This document shows, piece after piece, positions 18,203 to 26,406 of a stretch of 64,000 bases of DNA (its first letter is position 1; each line of letters begins with the position of its first letter). The notes beneath the pieces were generated by a model. It worked only from the letters and a program-made list of their open reading frames with translations. It did no database searches and was not told the origin of the DNA. This stretch comes from AC-49 sp963817035 (GTDB lineage Bacteria; Actinomycetota; Thermoleophilia; Solirubrobacterales; Solirubrobacteraceae), in contig CAWFMM010000003.1 of NCBI GenBank assembly GCA_963817035.1, positions 682,001-746,000 of the forward strand, written 5' to 3'. Made by a program: the position numbers and the translations under genes.

Positions 18203-19090
18203 TCAACCTTCGAGCAGCCACTCGAGCATCGCCTTCTGAGCGTGACGGCGATTCTCGGCCTGGTCCCAGATCGCCTGGCGCGAGCCATAGAGCACGTTCT
18301 CGGTGATCTCCTCGCCGGGGTGGGCGGGCAGGTCGTGCATCGCAATCACGCCGGGCGCGGCGAGGTCGAGCAGCGCATCGTCGACGCGGTACGCCGACAG
18401 CGCCGCGCGGCGCTCGTCGGCCGTCTCCTCGTCGCCCATCGAGACCCAGACGTCGGTGTAGACGGCGTGCGCGCCGGCGACCGCGGCGGCCGGGTCGGTC
18501 GTCAGCGTCGCTCCGGCGACCGGCTCGATCGCATAGCCGTCGGGCGAGGCGATGTGCACGTCGACCCCCGCCGCCGCGCCGAGGATCGCGAGCGAGCGAG
18601 CGACGTTGTTGCCGTCGCCGACGTAGGCGAGCTTGAGTCCCTCGAGCTCCCCGAAGCGCTCCTTCAAGGTCAGCAGATCGGCGAGCGCCTGGCACGGGTG
18701 ATGACCGGCGGTGAGCATGTTGAAGACCGGGACGTCGGCGTGGCGCGCGAGCTCCTCGAGCTCGGAGTCGGCGTGGGTGCGCACGCCGATCGCCGCGACG
18801 TGACGGCTGAGCACGAGCGCGGTGTCGCGCAGCGACTCGCCGCGCGAGAGCTGCATCTCGCCTGGCCGAACGACCATCGGATGACCGCCCATCTCGGTGA
18901 CGCCGACCTCGAACGAGGTCCGGGTGCGGGTCGAGGGCTTCTCGAAGATCAGCGCGACGGTGCGCTGAGCGAGCAGCGACGACGACAGCGGCGCCGCCTT
19001 CAGCTCGACCGCGCGCGCGAGCAGCGCGCGCAGGTCCTCGGGCCGCAATTCCGAGCCGGTGAGCAGGTGACGGGTCAAGCGCGAGAGCAT
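18203..19090 (-). CDS. argF: Ornithine carbamoyltransferase with HCLP motif changed to HDLP
   Basis: 295 residues. Transfers carbamoyl to ornithine to give citrulline in arginine synthesis. Carbamoyl-phosphate site FEKPSTRTRTSFEVG near residue 50 and HHPCQALADLLT near 130 are intact, as is the ornithine-side DVWVSMGDE. The usual HCLP loop, whose cysteine contacts ornithine, reads MHDLPAHPGEE here, with Asp for Cys. The end (WDQAENRRHAQKAMLEWLL) is typical. ATG at 19090 matches the family start (HLLTGSEL). No other arg gene is nearby. Still best called OTCase, though a different amine acceptor is possible. Confidence 0.85.
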   Translation of the reverse strand: MLSRLTRHLLTGSELRPEDLRALLARAVELKAAPLSSSLLAQRTVALIFEKPSTRTRTSFEVGVTEMGGHPMVVRPGEMQLSRGESLRDTALVLSRHVAAIGVRTHADSELEELARHADVPVFNMLTAGHHPCQALADLLTLKERFGELEGLKLAYVGDGNNVARSLAILGAAAGVDVHIASPDGYAIEPVAGATLTTDPAAAVAGAHAVYTDVWVSMGDEETADERRAALSAYRVDDALLDLAAPGVIAMHDLPAHPGEEITENVLYGSRQAIWDQAENRRHAQKAMLEWLLEG

Positions 19091-19097
19091 ATGCCCG

Positions 19098-19769
19098 ATG
19101 CGCATCCTCAGCTGGAACCTCTTCCACGGCCGCGGGGTCCCCGACGTGCCGCGCTCGCTGCGCGCCGAGTTCGCCGCCGCGATCGCCGCCTGGTCGTGGG
19201 ATGTGGCGCTGCTGCAGGAGGTCCCGCCGTGGTGGCCGGGGGATCTCGCGCGCGCCGCGGGCGCCGAGCAGCGCACCGCGCTGACCTCCCGCAACGCGCT
19301 GCTGCCGCTGCGCCGCGCGATCGCCGATCGCCGCCCTGACCTGATCAAGTCAAACGGCGGCGGCGCCAACGCGATCCTCGTGCGCGGAATCCCGATCGAC
19401 GAGTACCGCGAGGCGCAGCTGCGCCGTCGGCCGGAGCGCCGCGTCGTGCACGCGGTCCGCCTCGCCAGCGGGATCTGGGTCGCGAACATCCACGCCCAGG
19501 TGCACTCCGACGCCCGCGCCCAGGCCGACATCGAGCAGGCGGCATCGCTCGTCACGGGCTGGGCCGGCGACGCGCCCGCGATCCTCGGCGGCGACTTCAA
19601 CGTGCCCGCACCCGCCGCTCCCGGTTTCACGGTGGCCGGCGGCGACGGCGTCGACCACGTGCTCGTCCGCGAGCCGGGCCCCGACGCGTCGACGGAGATC
19701 CTCGACGCGGGCACGCTGTCCGACCACCTCCCGCTGGCCGTCGAGCTGGAGGGCATCGGGAAGGATTGA
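19098..19769 (+). CDS. Endonuclease/exonuclease/phosphatase-family hydrolase
   Basis: 223 residues of the DNase I-like metal-dependent fold: MRILSWNLFHGRG (Asn ligand), VALLQEVPP (Glu ligand), VANIHAQVHSD, ILGGDFNVPAP and LSDHLPLAVEL (catalytic Asp-His). All key residues are present. No signal peptide. The ATG lies only 7 bp from the divergent argF ATG, so either transcript would start inside the other gene. Substrate could be DNA, phosphodiesters or sugar phosphates. Confidence 0.85.
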   Translation: MRILSWNLFHGRGVPDVPRSLRAEFAAAIAAWSWDVALLQEVPPWWPGDLARAAGAEQRTALTSRNALLPLRRAIADRRPDLIKSNGGGANAILVRGIPIDEYREAQLRRRPERRVVHAVRLASGIWVANIHAQVHSDARAQADIEQAASLVTGWAGDAPAILGGDFNVPAPAAPGFTVAGGDGVDHVLVREPGPDASTEILDAGTLSDHLPLAVELEGIGKD

Positions 19770-19799
19770 GGGCGATCGGCGTCAGATAGTGATGTGATC

Positions 19800-20216
19800 A
19801 TGACGAGAACCCTCATCCCCGCCGCCGTCGCTGCCGCGCTTCTGCTCGCCGGCTGTGGCTCCAGTTCAAACTCCAGCTCCGGTGGTGGCGGTGGCGCCTA
19901 CGGTGGTGGCGCTAAGGCGGCGACGACCGCGGCCGCCGCCGTGACCCGTGGCGCCGCCACGGTGACCTACGCGAACTTCGACGCCAATCCCAAGACGATC
20001 ACCGTCAAGGTCGGTCAGAAGGTCACGTGGACGAACACGGACAGCGCCGCCCACAACGTGACGTCGACCGACGCCCCGTCGGGCGACCAGATCTCCTCCG
20101 ACGCGATCAACCAGGGCGGTACGTTCTCGTTCACGCCGAAGACCGCCGGGACGATCAGCTACGTCTGCACGTTCCACCCGCAGATGACCGGCTTCAAGGT
20201 GATCGTCACCTCGTAG
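19800..20216 (+). CDS. Cupredoxin (plastocyanin-like) lipoprotein
   Basis: 138 residues. Lipoprotein signal MTRTLIPAAVAAALLLAGC with the lipobox LAGC, then a Ser/Gly linker and a single cupredoxin domain. Copper ligands are visible: His in SAAHNVTST and Cys, His, Met in YVCTFHPQMTG. A type 1 copper electron carrier tethered outside the membrane is expected. ATG at 19800; a GTG two codons earlier is in frame. Downstream gene is convergent, 8 bp away. Confidence 0.88.
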   Translation: MTRTLIPAAVAAALLLAGCGSSSNSSSGGGGGAYGGGAKAATTAAAAVTRGAATVTYANFDANPKTITVKVGQKVTWTNTDSAAHNVTSTDAPSGDQISSDAINQGGTFSFTPKTAGTISYVCTFHPQMTGFKVIVTS

Positions 20217-20224
20217 GAACGAGT

Positions 20225-20710
20225 TCAGCGGCGGACGCGCAAGCCGAAGCCGCGGACCATCATCAGCGCGCGTTCGCCGAGCGTGCCGTGCTCGGGCATG
20301 ACGCCGATCTGCACCGCCGCGCCGTACACGTCGAAGAACGGGCGCACGCGCCAGAGCCGCTCGCCCGGCGGGTCGAGCTCGCAGAACAGCACCGCGTAGA
20401 CGGCGAGCGGCTTGCCGCTGGCCGGGATGCCGCCGAGGTCGCCGGTGTGGGTGGCGAGCAGGCGCACCGGCGCCGCCACATAGCGCCCGTCGCCGAGGCG
20501 CTCGCCGATGCGCTCTATGCGCGCGTCGGGGAACGCCTGCCACAGGCGCGAGACGTGGTCGGCGAGCTGGTCGGGGCCCGCCAGCGGCTGGTCGCAGAGC
20601 GGGTCCTCGTAGTGGAGGTCCGGCGCGCAGACCTCGTGCAGGCGCGGGCGGTCACGACCGACGAGCGCGATCTGAAACGCGTCGAGCAGATCCTCATGGG
20701 CGGCCTTCAC
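20225..20710 (-). CDS. SnoaL-like polyketide cyclase-family protein at the end of the thi operon
   Basis: 161 residues of the SnoaL/NTF2-like fold: AAHEDLLDAFQIALVGRDRP, CAPDLHYEDPLCDQPLAGPD, RLWQAFPDARIERI and the conserved stretch HTGDLGGIPASGKPLAVYAV. GTG start overlaps the thiG stop (GTGA), so it is translated with the thiamine genes. Proteins of this kind cyclise or hydrolyse small substrates; a thiamine role is suggested only by position. Confidence 0.75.
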   Translation of the reverse strand: MKAAHEDLLDAFQIALVGRDRPRLHEVCAPDLHYEDPLCDQPLAGPDQLADHVSRLWQAFPDARIERIGERLGDGRYVAAPVRLLATHTGDLGGIPASGKPLAVYAVLFCELDPPGERLWRVRPFFDVYGAAVQIGVMPEHGTLGERALMMVRGFGLRVRR

Positions 20711-21483
20711 GACGCGAACTCCGGGCGGCCCTCGTCCGGCGTCGAGGCCTCCGCGTACAGGCGCTTGGCGATCCGCCCCGCGCCGTAGGCGAGCCGGCCG
20801 GCGGCGACCGCGCCGCTGATCGCGCGCGCCATCGCCGGCGGATCGGCGGCGCGGCTGATCGCGCTTGCGCACAGCACGGCGTCGCAGCCGAGCTCCATCG
20901 CCAGCGCCGCGTCCGACGCGGTGCCGACGCCGGCGTCGAGGATCACCGGAAGCTGCGTCTGCTCGCGGATCAGGCTCACGTTGTAGGGGTTGCGAATGCC
21001 CATGCCGCTGCCGATCGGCGAGCCGAGCGGCATGATCGCGGCGCAGCCGACATCCTCCAGGCGCTTGGCGAGAACGGGGTCGTCGGTCGTGTAGGGCAGG
21101 ACGACGAAGCCCTCATCGACAAGCTGCTCGGCTGCAGCGAGGAGCTCGAGCGCATCCGGAAGCAGCGTTCGCTCGTCTCCGATCACCTCCAACTTGACCC
21201 AGTTGGTCTCAAACGCCTCGCGGGCCAGACGCGCGGTCAGCAACGCGTCGCGGGCGGTGTAGCACCCGGCCGTGTTGGGGAGCAGCGCGACGCCGGCGGT
21301 AGCGAGAACGTCGACGAGCGAGCCGCGCATCTGCGGGTCGATGCGCCGCAGCGCGACGGTGACGAGCTCGGTCTCGCTGACGCGGATCGCCTCGGCCAAG
21401 GTCTCGAGGTTGGCGAAGCCGCCCGTGCCGAGGATCAGGCGCGAGCCCAGGCCGCGGCCGGCGATGGTCAGGGTGTCGGTCAT
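20707..21483 (-). CDS. thiG: Thiazole synthase ThiG
   Basis: 258 residues. TIM-barrel enzyme that forms the thiazole phosphate of thiamine from deoxyxylulose phosphate, ThiS thiocarboxylate and dehydroglycine. Seen: SRLILGTGGFANLETLAEAI, LLPNTAGCYTARDAL, FETNWVKLEVIGDERTLLPD (with the Schiff-base lysine), VLPYTTDDPVLAKRLEDVGC and MPLGSPIGSGMGI. The ATG at 21483 overlaps the thiS stop by 4 nt; codons upstream belong to thiS in another frame. Third gene of thiO-thiS-thiG. Confidence 0.97.
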   Translation of the reverse strand: MTDTLTIAGRGLGSRLILGTGGFANLETLAEAIRVSETELVTVALRRIDPQMRGSLVDVLATAGVALLPNTAGCYTARDALLTARLAREAFETNWVKLEVIGDERTLLPDALELLAAAEQLVDEGFVVLPYTTDDPVLAKRLEDVGCAAIMPLGSPIGSGMGIRNPYNVSLIREQTQLPVILDAGVGTASDAALAMELGCDAVLCASAISRAADPPAMARAISGAVAAGRLAYGAGRIAKRLYAEASTPDEGRPEFAS

Positions 21484-21686
21484 CCGCCCTGCATCGCCGT
21501 GAGTACCTCGACGCTCGCCCCCGAGGCGACGATCCGCGACGGCCACTCGCCGCGCGGGACGACCTCGTCGTCGACGGCTACCGCGATCCCGCGCGCGGCC
21601 TGGGGGTCGAGGCCGGTGCGCCCGACGAGCTCGGCTACCGTCGCGCCGTCGCAGTCTTCGAGGATCTCGCCGTTGAGGACGATCAC
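21480..21686 (-). CDS. thiS: Sulfur carrier protein ThiS
   Basis: 68-residue ubiquitin-like protein that is thiocarboxylated on its C-terminal glycine and donates sulphur to ThiG. Starts MIVLNGEILED and ends VLTAMQGG, with the required Gly-Gly. ATG overlaps the thiO stop by 4 nt and its stop overlaps the thiG start by 4 nt, so the three genes are coupled. Confidence 0.95.
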   Translation of the reverse strand: MIVLNGEILEDCDGATVAELVGRTGLDPQAARGIAVAVDDEVVPRGEWPSRIVASGASVEVLTAMQGG

Positions 21687-22747
21687 GCCGTCACCGGGGC
21701 GAGGACGTCGACGATCAGCTCGGCGGTGACGGGGGCGAGCAGGACGCCGTTGCGGTGATGGCCGGTCGCGACGAAAACACCGTCGAGCGTATCGTGGGCG
21801 CCGATGATCGGCACGTTGCCGGGAGTCCCCGGTCGAAGGCCGGCGATCAGCTCCTCGATCTCGAGCTCGAGCACACCGGGCACGACGAGCGCCGCATCAC
21901 GCAGCAGCTCGTAGGCGGCGCCCGCGGTCACGTTGACGTCGAAGCCGCGCTCCTCGGTCGTCGCTCCGAGCACGTAGCGCCCGTCGTCGCGCGCGACGAG
22001 ATAGCCGCCGTCGAAGCGCAGCGTTCGCGTGATCAGCCCGGGGCCGGCCGGGTCGCGCAGGCGCAGGAGCTGCCCCTTGACCGGTCGCACCGGCACGTCG
22101 GCCAGCGCGCCCGACCATGCGCCCGCGCAGAGCACGACGCGCGCGCCGAGCAGGCGCTCACCGTCGTCGAGGACGACCGCGCCGGTTTCGATCGCAGCCA
22201 CGGACGCACCGCGGCGCACCTGCGAACCGAGCGCCGTCGCGAGCGCGCCGACCACGGCGCGCGGATCGACCGAGCGATCGTCGGGCAGGTCCAGCGCGAG
22301 CCGGATCCCCGGCGCCAGCGCCGGCTCGCGCCGCCGCGCCTCGCTGCCGAGCAGGCGCTCGGCGCGCAGCCCCATCCGCTCGCGCAATACACGCTCACGG
22401 TCGAGCTCTGCCGCGGTATCGCCGTCGTGGGCGACGAGCAGCGTGCCCGCGGCGCGGTAGCCGATCTCGACCCCCGAGACCTCGGTCAGCTCGGCCGCGA
22501 AGGATGGCCACAGAGCGGCGCCGCGCAGCCCGAGCTCAAGCACCGCCGGCTCACGCGGGTCGGCCTCGGCGACCGGCGCGAGCATCCCCGCGGCGACGTG
22601 CGAGGCGCCCGACCCGAGGCCGGTCCGTTCGGCGCTGTCGCGTTCGAGCACGAGCACATCGAGCCCGCGCTGCGCCGCCCGCCAACCGATCGACAGGCCG
22701 ATGATCCCGCCACCGACGACGAGCACATCATGGGACTTAGCTGCCAC
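21683..22747 (-). CDS. thiO: Glycine oxidase ThiO
   Basis: 354-residue FAD enzyme that oxidises glycine to the imine used by ThiG. N-terminal dinucleotide motif DVLVVGGGIIGLSIGWRAAQ, later GLGSGASHVAAGMLAPVAEA, VVLCAGAWSGAL and the C-terminal FAD contact VFVATGHHRNGVLLAP. Starts with GTG at 22747. First gene of the thiO-thiS-thiG unit and divergent from thiE with a 79-bp gap. No TPP riboswitch thi-box was found in that gap on either strand. Confidence 0.93.
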   Translation of the reverse strand: MAAKSHDVLVVGGGIIGLSIGWRAAQRGLDVLVLERDSAERTGLGSGASHVAAGMLAPVAEADPREPAVLELGLRGAALWPSFAAELTEVSGVEIGYRAAGTLLVAHDGDTAAELDRERVLRERMGLRAERLLGSEARRREPALAPGIRLALDLPDDRSVDPRAVVGALATALGSQVRRGASVAAIETGAVVLDDGERLLGARVVLCAGAWSGALADVPVRPVKGQLLRLRDPAGPGLITRTLRFDGGYLVARDDGRYVLGATTEERGFDVNVTAGAAYELLRDAALVVPGVLELEIEELIAGLRPGTPGNVPIIGAHDTLDGVFVATGHHRNGVLLAPVTAELIVDVLAPVTA

Positions 22748-22826
22748 CGACGGAGGTTCTCACAGACCCCACAGCGAGGACGTAGGCGAAGCCCCACGGC
22801 GACGGTCCGTGGTAGAAGGTTGTTGT

Positions 22827-23684
22827 ATGGCGCTGGCCGATCCCCATGCGCGGCTGCGGGCCGCGCGTCTCTATCTCATCTGTGGTCCGACCCCCGGTGG
22901 CCGTCCGCTGGCAGATGTCCTCGGCCCGGCGCTCGCCGCAGGCGTCGACGTCTTCCAGCTGCGCGCCAAGGAGGAGAGCGATGCCGAGATCATGGCCGCC
23001 GCCGAGCGCGCGCGGGCGCTGTGCGAGCGCGCAGGCGCGCTGTTCATCCTCAACGATCGCGCTGATCTCGCGTCGGAGGTCGGCGCCGACGGCGTGCACC
23101 TCGGCCAGGACGACTTGACGATCGACGAGGCGCGCAAACTGATCGGCAACCGGCGTCTGATCGGGCGCTCGACCCACTCGCCGGAGCAGATCGACGCGGC
23201 GACCGGTGTCGACTACATCGGCGTCGGGCCGATCTATGCGACACCGACCAAACCCGGGCGTCCGGCCGTTGGGGTCGAGCTCGTGCGCTACGCGGTCGCG
23301 CACGCGACGATGCCGTGGTTCGCGATCGGCGGGATCGATCACGACACGATTGGCGCAGTGATCGACGCCGGCGCCAAGCGGATCGCGGTCGTCCGCGCGA
23401 TCGCCGAGGCCGCCGACCCAGGCGCGGCGGCGACCGAGCTCATCGCGACGGTAACGCGCACCGACACGGCACTGCGTGCGTCGTCATCGAGCGCCGACAC
23501 GCTTGAGCGCGACGAGTTCGACGACGGCGGCGCGGCGGCGCGAGCGGCCGCCGACGCCGCGAGCGCCGCCGCCCGCGCGGCGGCCGACACCAACGTCGAT
23601 GATGACGGCGCGGCAACCCGTGAGGCCGCCGACCGGGCCGGCGCCGCCGCGCGCGCGGCGGCCGACCTCCCCGGTGACGCCTGA
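22827..23684 (+). CDS. thiE: Thiamine-phosphate synthase ThiE with Ala-rich C-terminal tail
   Basis: 285 residues; ThiE is usually near 210. It couples HMP-PP and thiazole phosphate. The barrel (residues about 10-210) has LYLICGPTPGG, FQLRAKEESDAE, LFILNDRADLASEVGADGVH, IGRSTHSPEQ, YIGVGPIYATPTKPG and FAIGGIDHDT. The extra 70 residues hold repeated AAARAAAD units separated by acidic spacers (four copies within 23525-23670), unlike anything needed for catalysis. ATG at 22827 fits the family. The stop overlaps the next ATG (TGATG). Confidence 0.93.
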   Translation: MALADPHARLRAARLYLICGPTPGGRPLADVLGPALAAGVDVFQLRAKEESDAEIMAAAERARALCERAGALFILNDRADLASEVGADGVHLGQDDLTIDEARKLIGNRRLIGRSTHSPEQIDAATGVDYIGVGPIYATPTKPGRPAVGVELVRYAVAHATMPWFAIGGIDHDTIGAVIDAGAKRIAVVRAIAEAADPGAAATELIATVTRTDTALRASSSSADTLERDEFDDGGAAARAAADAASAAARAAADTNVDDDGAATREAADRAGAAARAAADLPGDA

Positions 23685-24142
23685 TGGCCGACCGTCCGTC
23701 GCCGCGGCGCGAGCGAGTGCGCGGCGAGGCACGCGACGCCGAGATCCGCTCGGGCCTCGAGCCGCTGGCCGAAGGCGAACGTCCGCGCGCGATCACGATC
23801 TCGGCGCTCGTTGCAGCCGGCCTCGCACTCGCCAACCTGGTCGCGCTGCTCGCCGGCGCGCAGGTCTCGGGCGAGAAGCCGAGCGTCCCCGCCACGATCG
23901 GCTTCTGCGCGCTCGCGGCGCTGGCTGCGGTCGGGCTGTGGCAGGTGCGCTACTGGGCGGTGCTCGGGTTCGCTGCCGTGCTGGCGATCGCGGTCCTCTT
24001 CTTCTCGCTGTTCTTGATGCTGGCCTCGAACGTCCTGGCGCTCGTCATCTGCGCCGCGGTGGTCGGCCTCGGCGGCTGGTTGTTCTGGGCGTTGATCCGC
24101 CCGATGGCACGCATACAGATGCGCGATCGAGCGGTGGGGTAG
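23684..24142 (+). CDS. Small membrane protein downstream of thiE
   Basis: 152 residues. Charged N-terminus (1-35, many Arg and Glu) then four hydrophobic segments (ITISALVAAGLALANLVALL, ATIGFCALAALAAVGLW, AVLGFAAVLAIAVLFFSLFL, VLALVICAAVVGLGGWLFW). No known domain recognised. Its ATG shares a base with the thiE stop, so it is co-translated with thiE. Its stop codon TAG is the first part of the TAGGCT box ahead of lpd. Confidence 0.7.
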   Translation: MADRPSPRRERVRGEARDAEIRSGLEPLAEGERPRAITISALVAAGLALANLVALLAGAQVSGEKPSVPATIGFCALAALAAVGLWQVRYWAVLGFAAVLAIAVLFFSLFLMLASNVLALVICAAVVGLGGWLFWALIRPMARIQMRDRAVG

Positions 24143-24145
24143 GCT
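24140..24145 (+). promoter_or_regulatory. TAGGCT -10 box, leaderless lpd start
   Basis: TAGGCT is followed by exactly 7 nt and the lpd ATG at 24153, the geometry of a leaderless actinobacterial promoter. No Shine-Dalgarno sequence lies in between. The same hexamer with the same 7-nt gap precedes pdhC at 31084. Confidence 0.6.
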
Positions 24146-24152
24146 CAATTCG

Positions 24153-25538
24153 ATGCCTGAAACTTCGTATGAAATCATCGTCATAGGCTCCGGACCCGGT
24201 GGTTACGTCGCCGCAATCCGCGCCGCCCAGCTCGGCCTGAAGACGGCCGTCGTCGAGTCAGGAGCGATCGGCGGACGCTGTCTGAACTACGCCTGCATCC
24301 CGGCCAAGGCGGTGCTGCGCAGCGCCGACATCCTGGCCGAGATCAACGACGCGGCCGAGTTCGGCCTGAAGGTCTCGGGCGTCGAGGTCGACTTCCCGGC
24401 AATCGTCGCCCGCCGCGAGAAGGTCGTCAAGACGCTGACCGGCGGCGTCGCCGGCCTGATGAAGAAGAACGAGATCGACGTCATCGAGGGCCACGGCTCC
24501 CCGACCGCGGAGGGAAACGTCAAGATCGGCGGCACCTTCGACGGCACCGAGATCGAGGCGACCAAGGGTGTGATCCTCGCCACCGGCTCGGTCAAGAGGC
24601 CGATCCCCGGCACGACGTTCGGTGGCCGCGTGATCGGGACCGAGGAAGCGTGGGCGCTGACCGAGCTGCCGAACACGATGGCCGTCGTCGGGGCGGGCGC
24701 GTCGGGCGCCGAGATCGCATCGGCCTACGCGCGCCTCGGTGTGACCGTCAGCCTGTTCGAAGGTCTCGAGCGGGTCCTGCCGACCGAGGACGCCGACATC
24801 TCCAAGCTCGCCGAGCGCTCGTTCAAGAAGCAGGGCATCACGGTCCACACCTCGACGTTCGTCGAGAACGTCGCGACGACCGAGACCTCATGCACCTTCA
24901 CCCACGGCGACGAGACAGCCGAAGTCGACTGGCTGGTCATCGCCGCCGGTCGCGGACCCGACATCGAGGGGCTCGGACTGCAGGAGGCCGGCGTCAAGCT
25001 GACCGAGCAGGGCCTGATCGCGGTCAACGGCGGGCTGCGCACCTCGGTTCCCGGCGTCTGGGCGATCGGCGATCTCGTCCCCGGTCCGGCACTGGCCCAC
25101 AAGGCGTCGGACGAGGGCATCATCGCTGTCGAGGACGCGGCCGGAATGCCGACCCATCCGATCGCGTACATCGACGTTCCACGCGCGACGTTCTGCACCC
25201 CGAACGTCGCGAGCTTCGGCCTGACCGAGGCCCAGGCGATCGAGGCCGGCCACGACGTCGTCGTCGGCAAGCTCCCGTACGGGGCGGTCGGCGCGGGCAC
25301 GGTCTATGGCGACCGTACGGGCCTGATCAAGATCGTCGGCGACAAGCGCTACGGCGAACTGCTCGGCGGCCACATCGTCGGCGCCAAGGCGACCGAGCTG
25401 ATTCAAGAGCTCGTCAATGTCCGAGCGATGGAGGGCGGCTATCAGGAGGTCGCCCGCATGGTGCACGGTCACCCAACGCTCTCCGAGGGCGTCATGGAAG
25501 CGGCGCGCGCGGCCGATGGCTGGCTCATCCACGGCTAG
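24153..25538 (+). CDS. lpdA: Dihydrolipoyl dehydrogenase (E3)
   Basis: 461-residue FAD flavoprotein that reoxidises dihydrolipoyl groups of 2-oxoacid dehydrogenase complexes with NAD. FAD motif EIIVIGSGPGGYVAAIRAAQ, redox disulphide GGRCLNYACIPAKAVL (CxxxxC), NAD motif MAVVGAGASGAEIASAYARL, VWAIGDLVPGPALAHKASDE and the C-terminal catalytic pair in HGHPTLSEGV. Leaderless-type start after TAGGCT. Its 3' end overlaps the next gene by 23 nt. With pdhA, pdhB and pdhC downstream it completes one dehydrogenase complex. Confidence 0.97.
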   Translation: MPETSYEIIVIGSGPGGYVAAIRAAQLGLKTAVVESGAIGGRCLNYACIPAKAVLRSADILAEINDAAEFGLKVSGVEVDFPAIVARREKVVKTLTGGVAGLMKKNEIDVIEGHGSPTAEGNVKIGGTFDGTEIEATKGVILATGSVKRPIPGTTFGGRVIGTEEAWALTELPNTMAVVGAGASGAEIASAYARLGVTVSLFEGLERVLPTEDADISKLAERSFKKQGITVHTSTFVENVATTETSCTFTHGDETAEVDWLVIAAGRGPDIEGLGLQEAGVKLTEQGLIAVNGGLRTSVPGVWAIGDLVPGPALAHKASDEGIIAVEDAAGMPTHPIAYIDVPRATFCTPNVASFGLTEAQAIEAGHDVVVGKLPYGAVGAGTVYGDRTGLIKIVGDKRYGELLGGHIVGAKATELIQELVNVRAMEGGYQEVARMVHGHPTLSEGVMEAARAADGWLIHG

Positions 25539-26115
25539 CCAGGCGGCGTTCTACTTCGATCTGGCCAGCCCCGAGGCCTACCTCGCGGCGGAGCGCGTCA
25601 ATCACAGCCTCGACCGGATCCCGGAGTGGATCCCGATCCATGCCGCGTCGCTGCCCGCCCACACCGAGGGCTTCGACGCCTGGCGCTGCGAAGCCGATGC
25701 GCTGGCCTACCGCGAGACCGTCGAGCGCCGGGGCGCCGCAGCCGGGTTGCAGGCGCTGCGCTGGCCCGACCCGTTCCCGTTCGACAGCGCGTTTGCGATG
25801 CGCGTCGCGTTCTACGCCAAGTCGATCGGGCGCACAGTCCCGTTCGCGCAGGCCGCATTTCGCCAGGCCTACGCCGGGGGTCGGGCGCTCAGCGTGCCCG
25901 ACAACGTCCTGATCGCCGCCAGCGCGTGCGAGATGCACCCCGCCGCCGTGCTGAAGGGCGCCGAGCTGCGCTCGGTCCACGCGGGGCTGCGGGAGGCGAC
26001 CGAGCGGGCCGCGCAGCGCGGCGTCCGCGACGTCCCGGCGCTGTGGCTGCCCGACGGGCGCGTGGTGCATGGCGAAGCGCAGACGTCCGGCGCGGCGGCG
26101 CAGGCGCCCGCATGA
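25516..26115 (+). CDS. DsbA-fold protein, 2-hydroxychromene-2-carboxylate isomerase type
   Basis: 199 residues. N-terminal AAFYFDLASPEAYLAAER matches the thioredoxin-fold start of HCCA isomerases and DsbA-like oxidoreductases, but the CxxC of true DsbA is absent (SPEA in its place). The helical insert RWPDPFPFDSAFAMRVAFYA and the ending ERGVRDVPALWLPDG-like (here ERAAQRGVRDVPALWLPDGR) fit. ATG at 25516 is inside the lpd 3' end; overlap is 23 nt. Probably a glutathione- or mycothiol-dependent isomerase of aromatic breakdown, but its place in this operon is unexplained. Confidence 0.8.
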   Translation: MAGSSTASQAAFYFDLASPEAYLAAERVNHSLDRIPEWIPIHAASLPAHTEGFDAWRCEADALAYRETVERRGAAAGLQALRWPDPFPFDSAFAMRVAFYAKSIGRTVPFAQAAFRQAYAGGRALSVPDNVLIAASACEMHPAAVLKGAELRSVHAGLREATERAAQRGVRDVPALWLPDGRVVHGEAQTSGAAAQAPA

Positions 26116-26366
26116 GAGCCAACCGCGAGTACCGCCTGATCCACACCCGCGGCAGCCGCGGGCCGTCGTTCTTGGCCAAGGCTGACAGCGTCGACCACGT
26201 CGAGATCGTCGAGGTCGCGTCGATGGAGGTGGTCCTGTTCTGGGACGTCCAGGGCTCGCAGGCGCGGCGCTTCCTCAACGCGCTGCGTGCCGACATGGCG
26301 CGCGTGGAGTCCGACGAGTTCCTCGAGCAGTGGCGAACCATCGCTTCTGCAGCCGATCTTCCATAG
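26112..26366 (+). CDS. Small conserved hypothetical protein
   Basis: 84 residues, soluble, no signal. Begins MRANREYRLIHTRGSRGPSF and contains EIVEVASMEVVLFWDVQGSQ, then a helical end. I do not recognise it. ATG overlaps the stop of the DsbA-fold gene by 4 nt, so it is translationally coupled, and pdhA starts 40 nt later. Confidence 0.65.
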   Translation: MRANREYRLIHTRGSRGPSFLAKADSVDHVEIVEVASMEVVLFWDVQGSQARRFLNALRADMARVESDEFLEQWRTIASAADLP

Positions 26367-26390
26367 CGCCGCATAGCCGAGGGCACGGGG

Positions 26391-26396
26391 TACGCT
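26391..26396 (+). promoter_or_regulatory. TACGCT -10 box before pdhA
   Basis: TACGCT ends 10 nt before the pdhA ATG, which has no Shine-Dalgarno sequence. This is consistent with a near-leaderless transcript beginning at the E1 genes, separate from the lpd transcript. Confidence 0.45.
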
Positions 26397-26406
26397 TGAC
26401 GCACGA

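Noticed and set aside
22740..22830. TPP riboswitch in the thiO-thiE gap
   Set aside because: Neither strand has the conserved thi-box helices, and the gap is only 79 bp.
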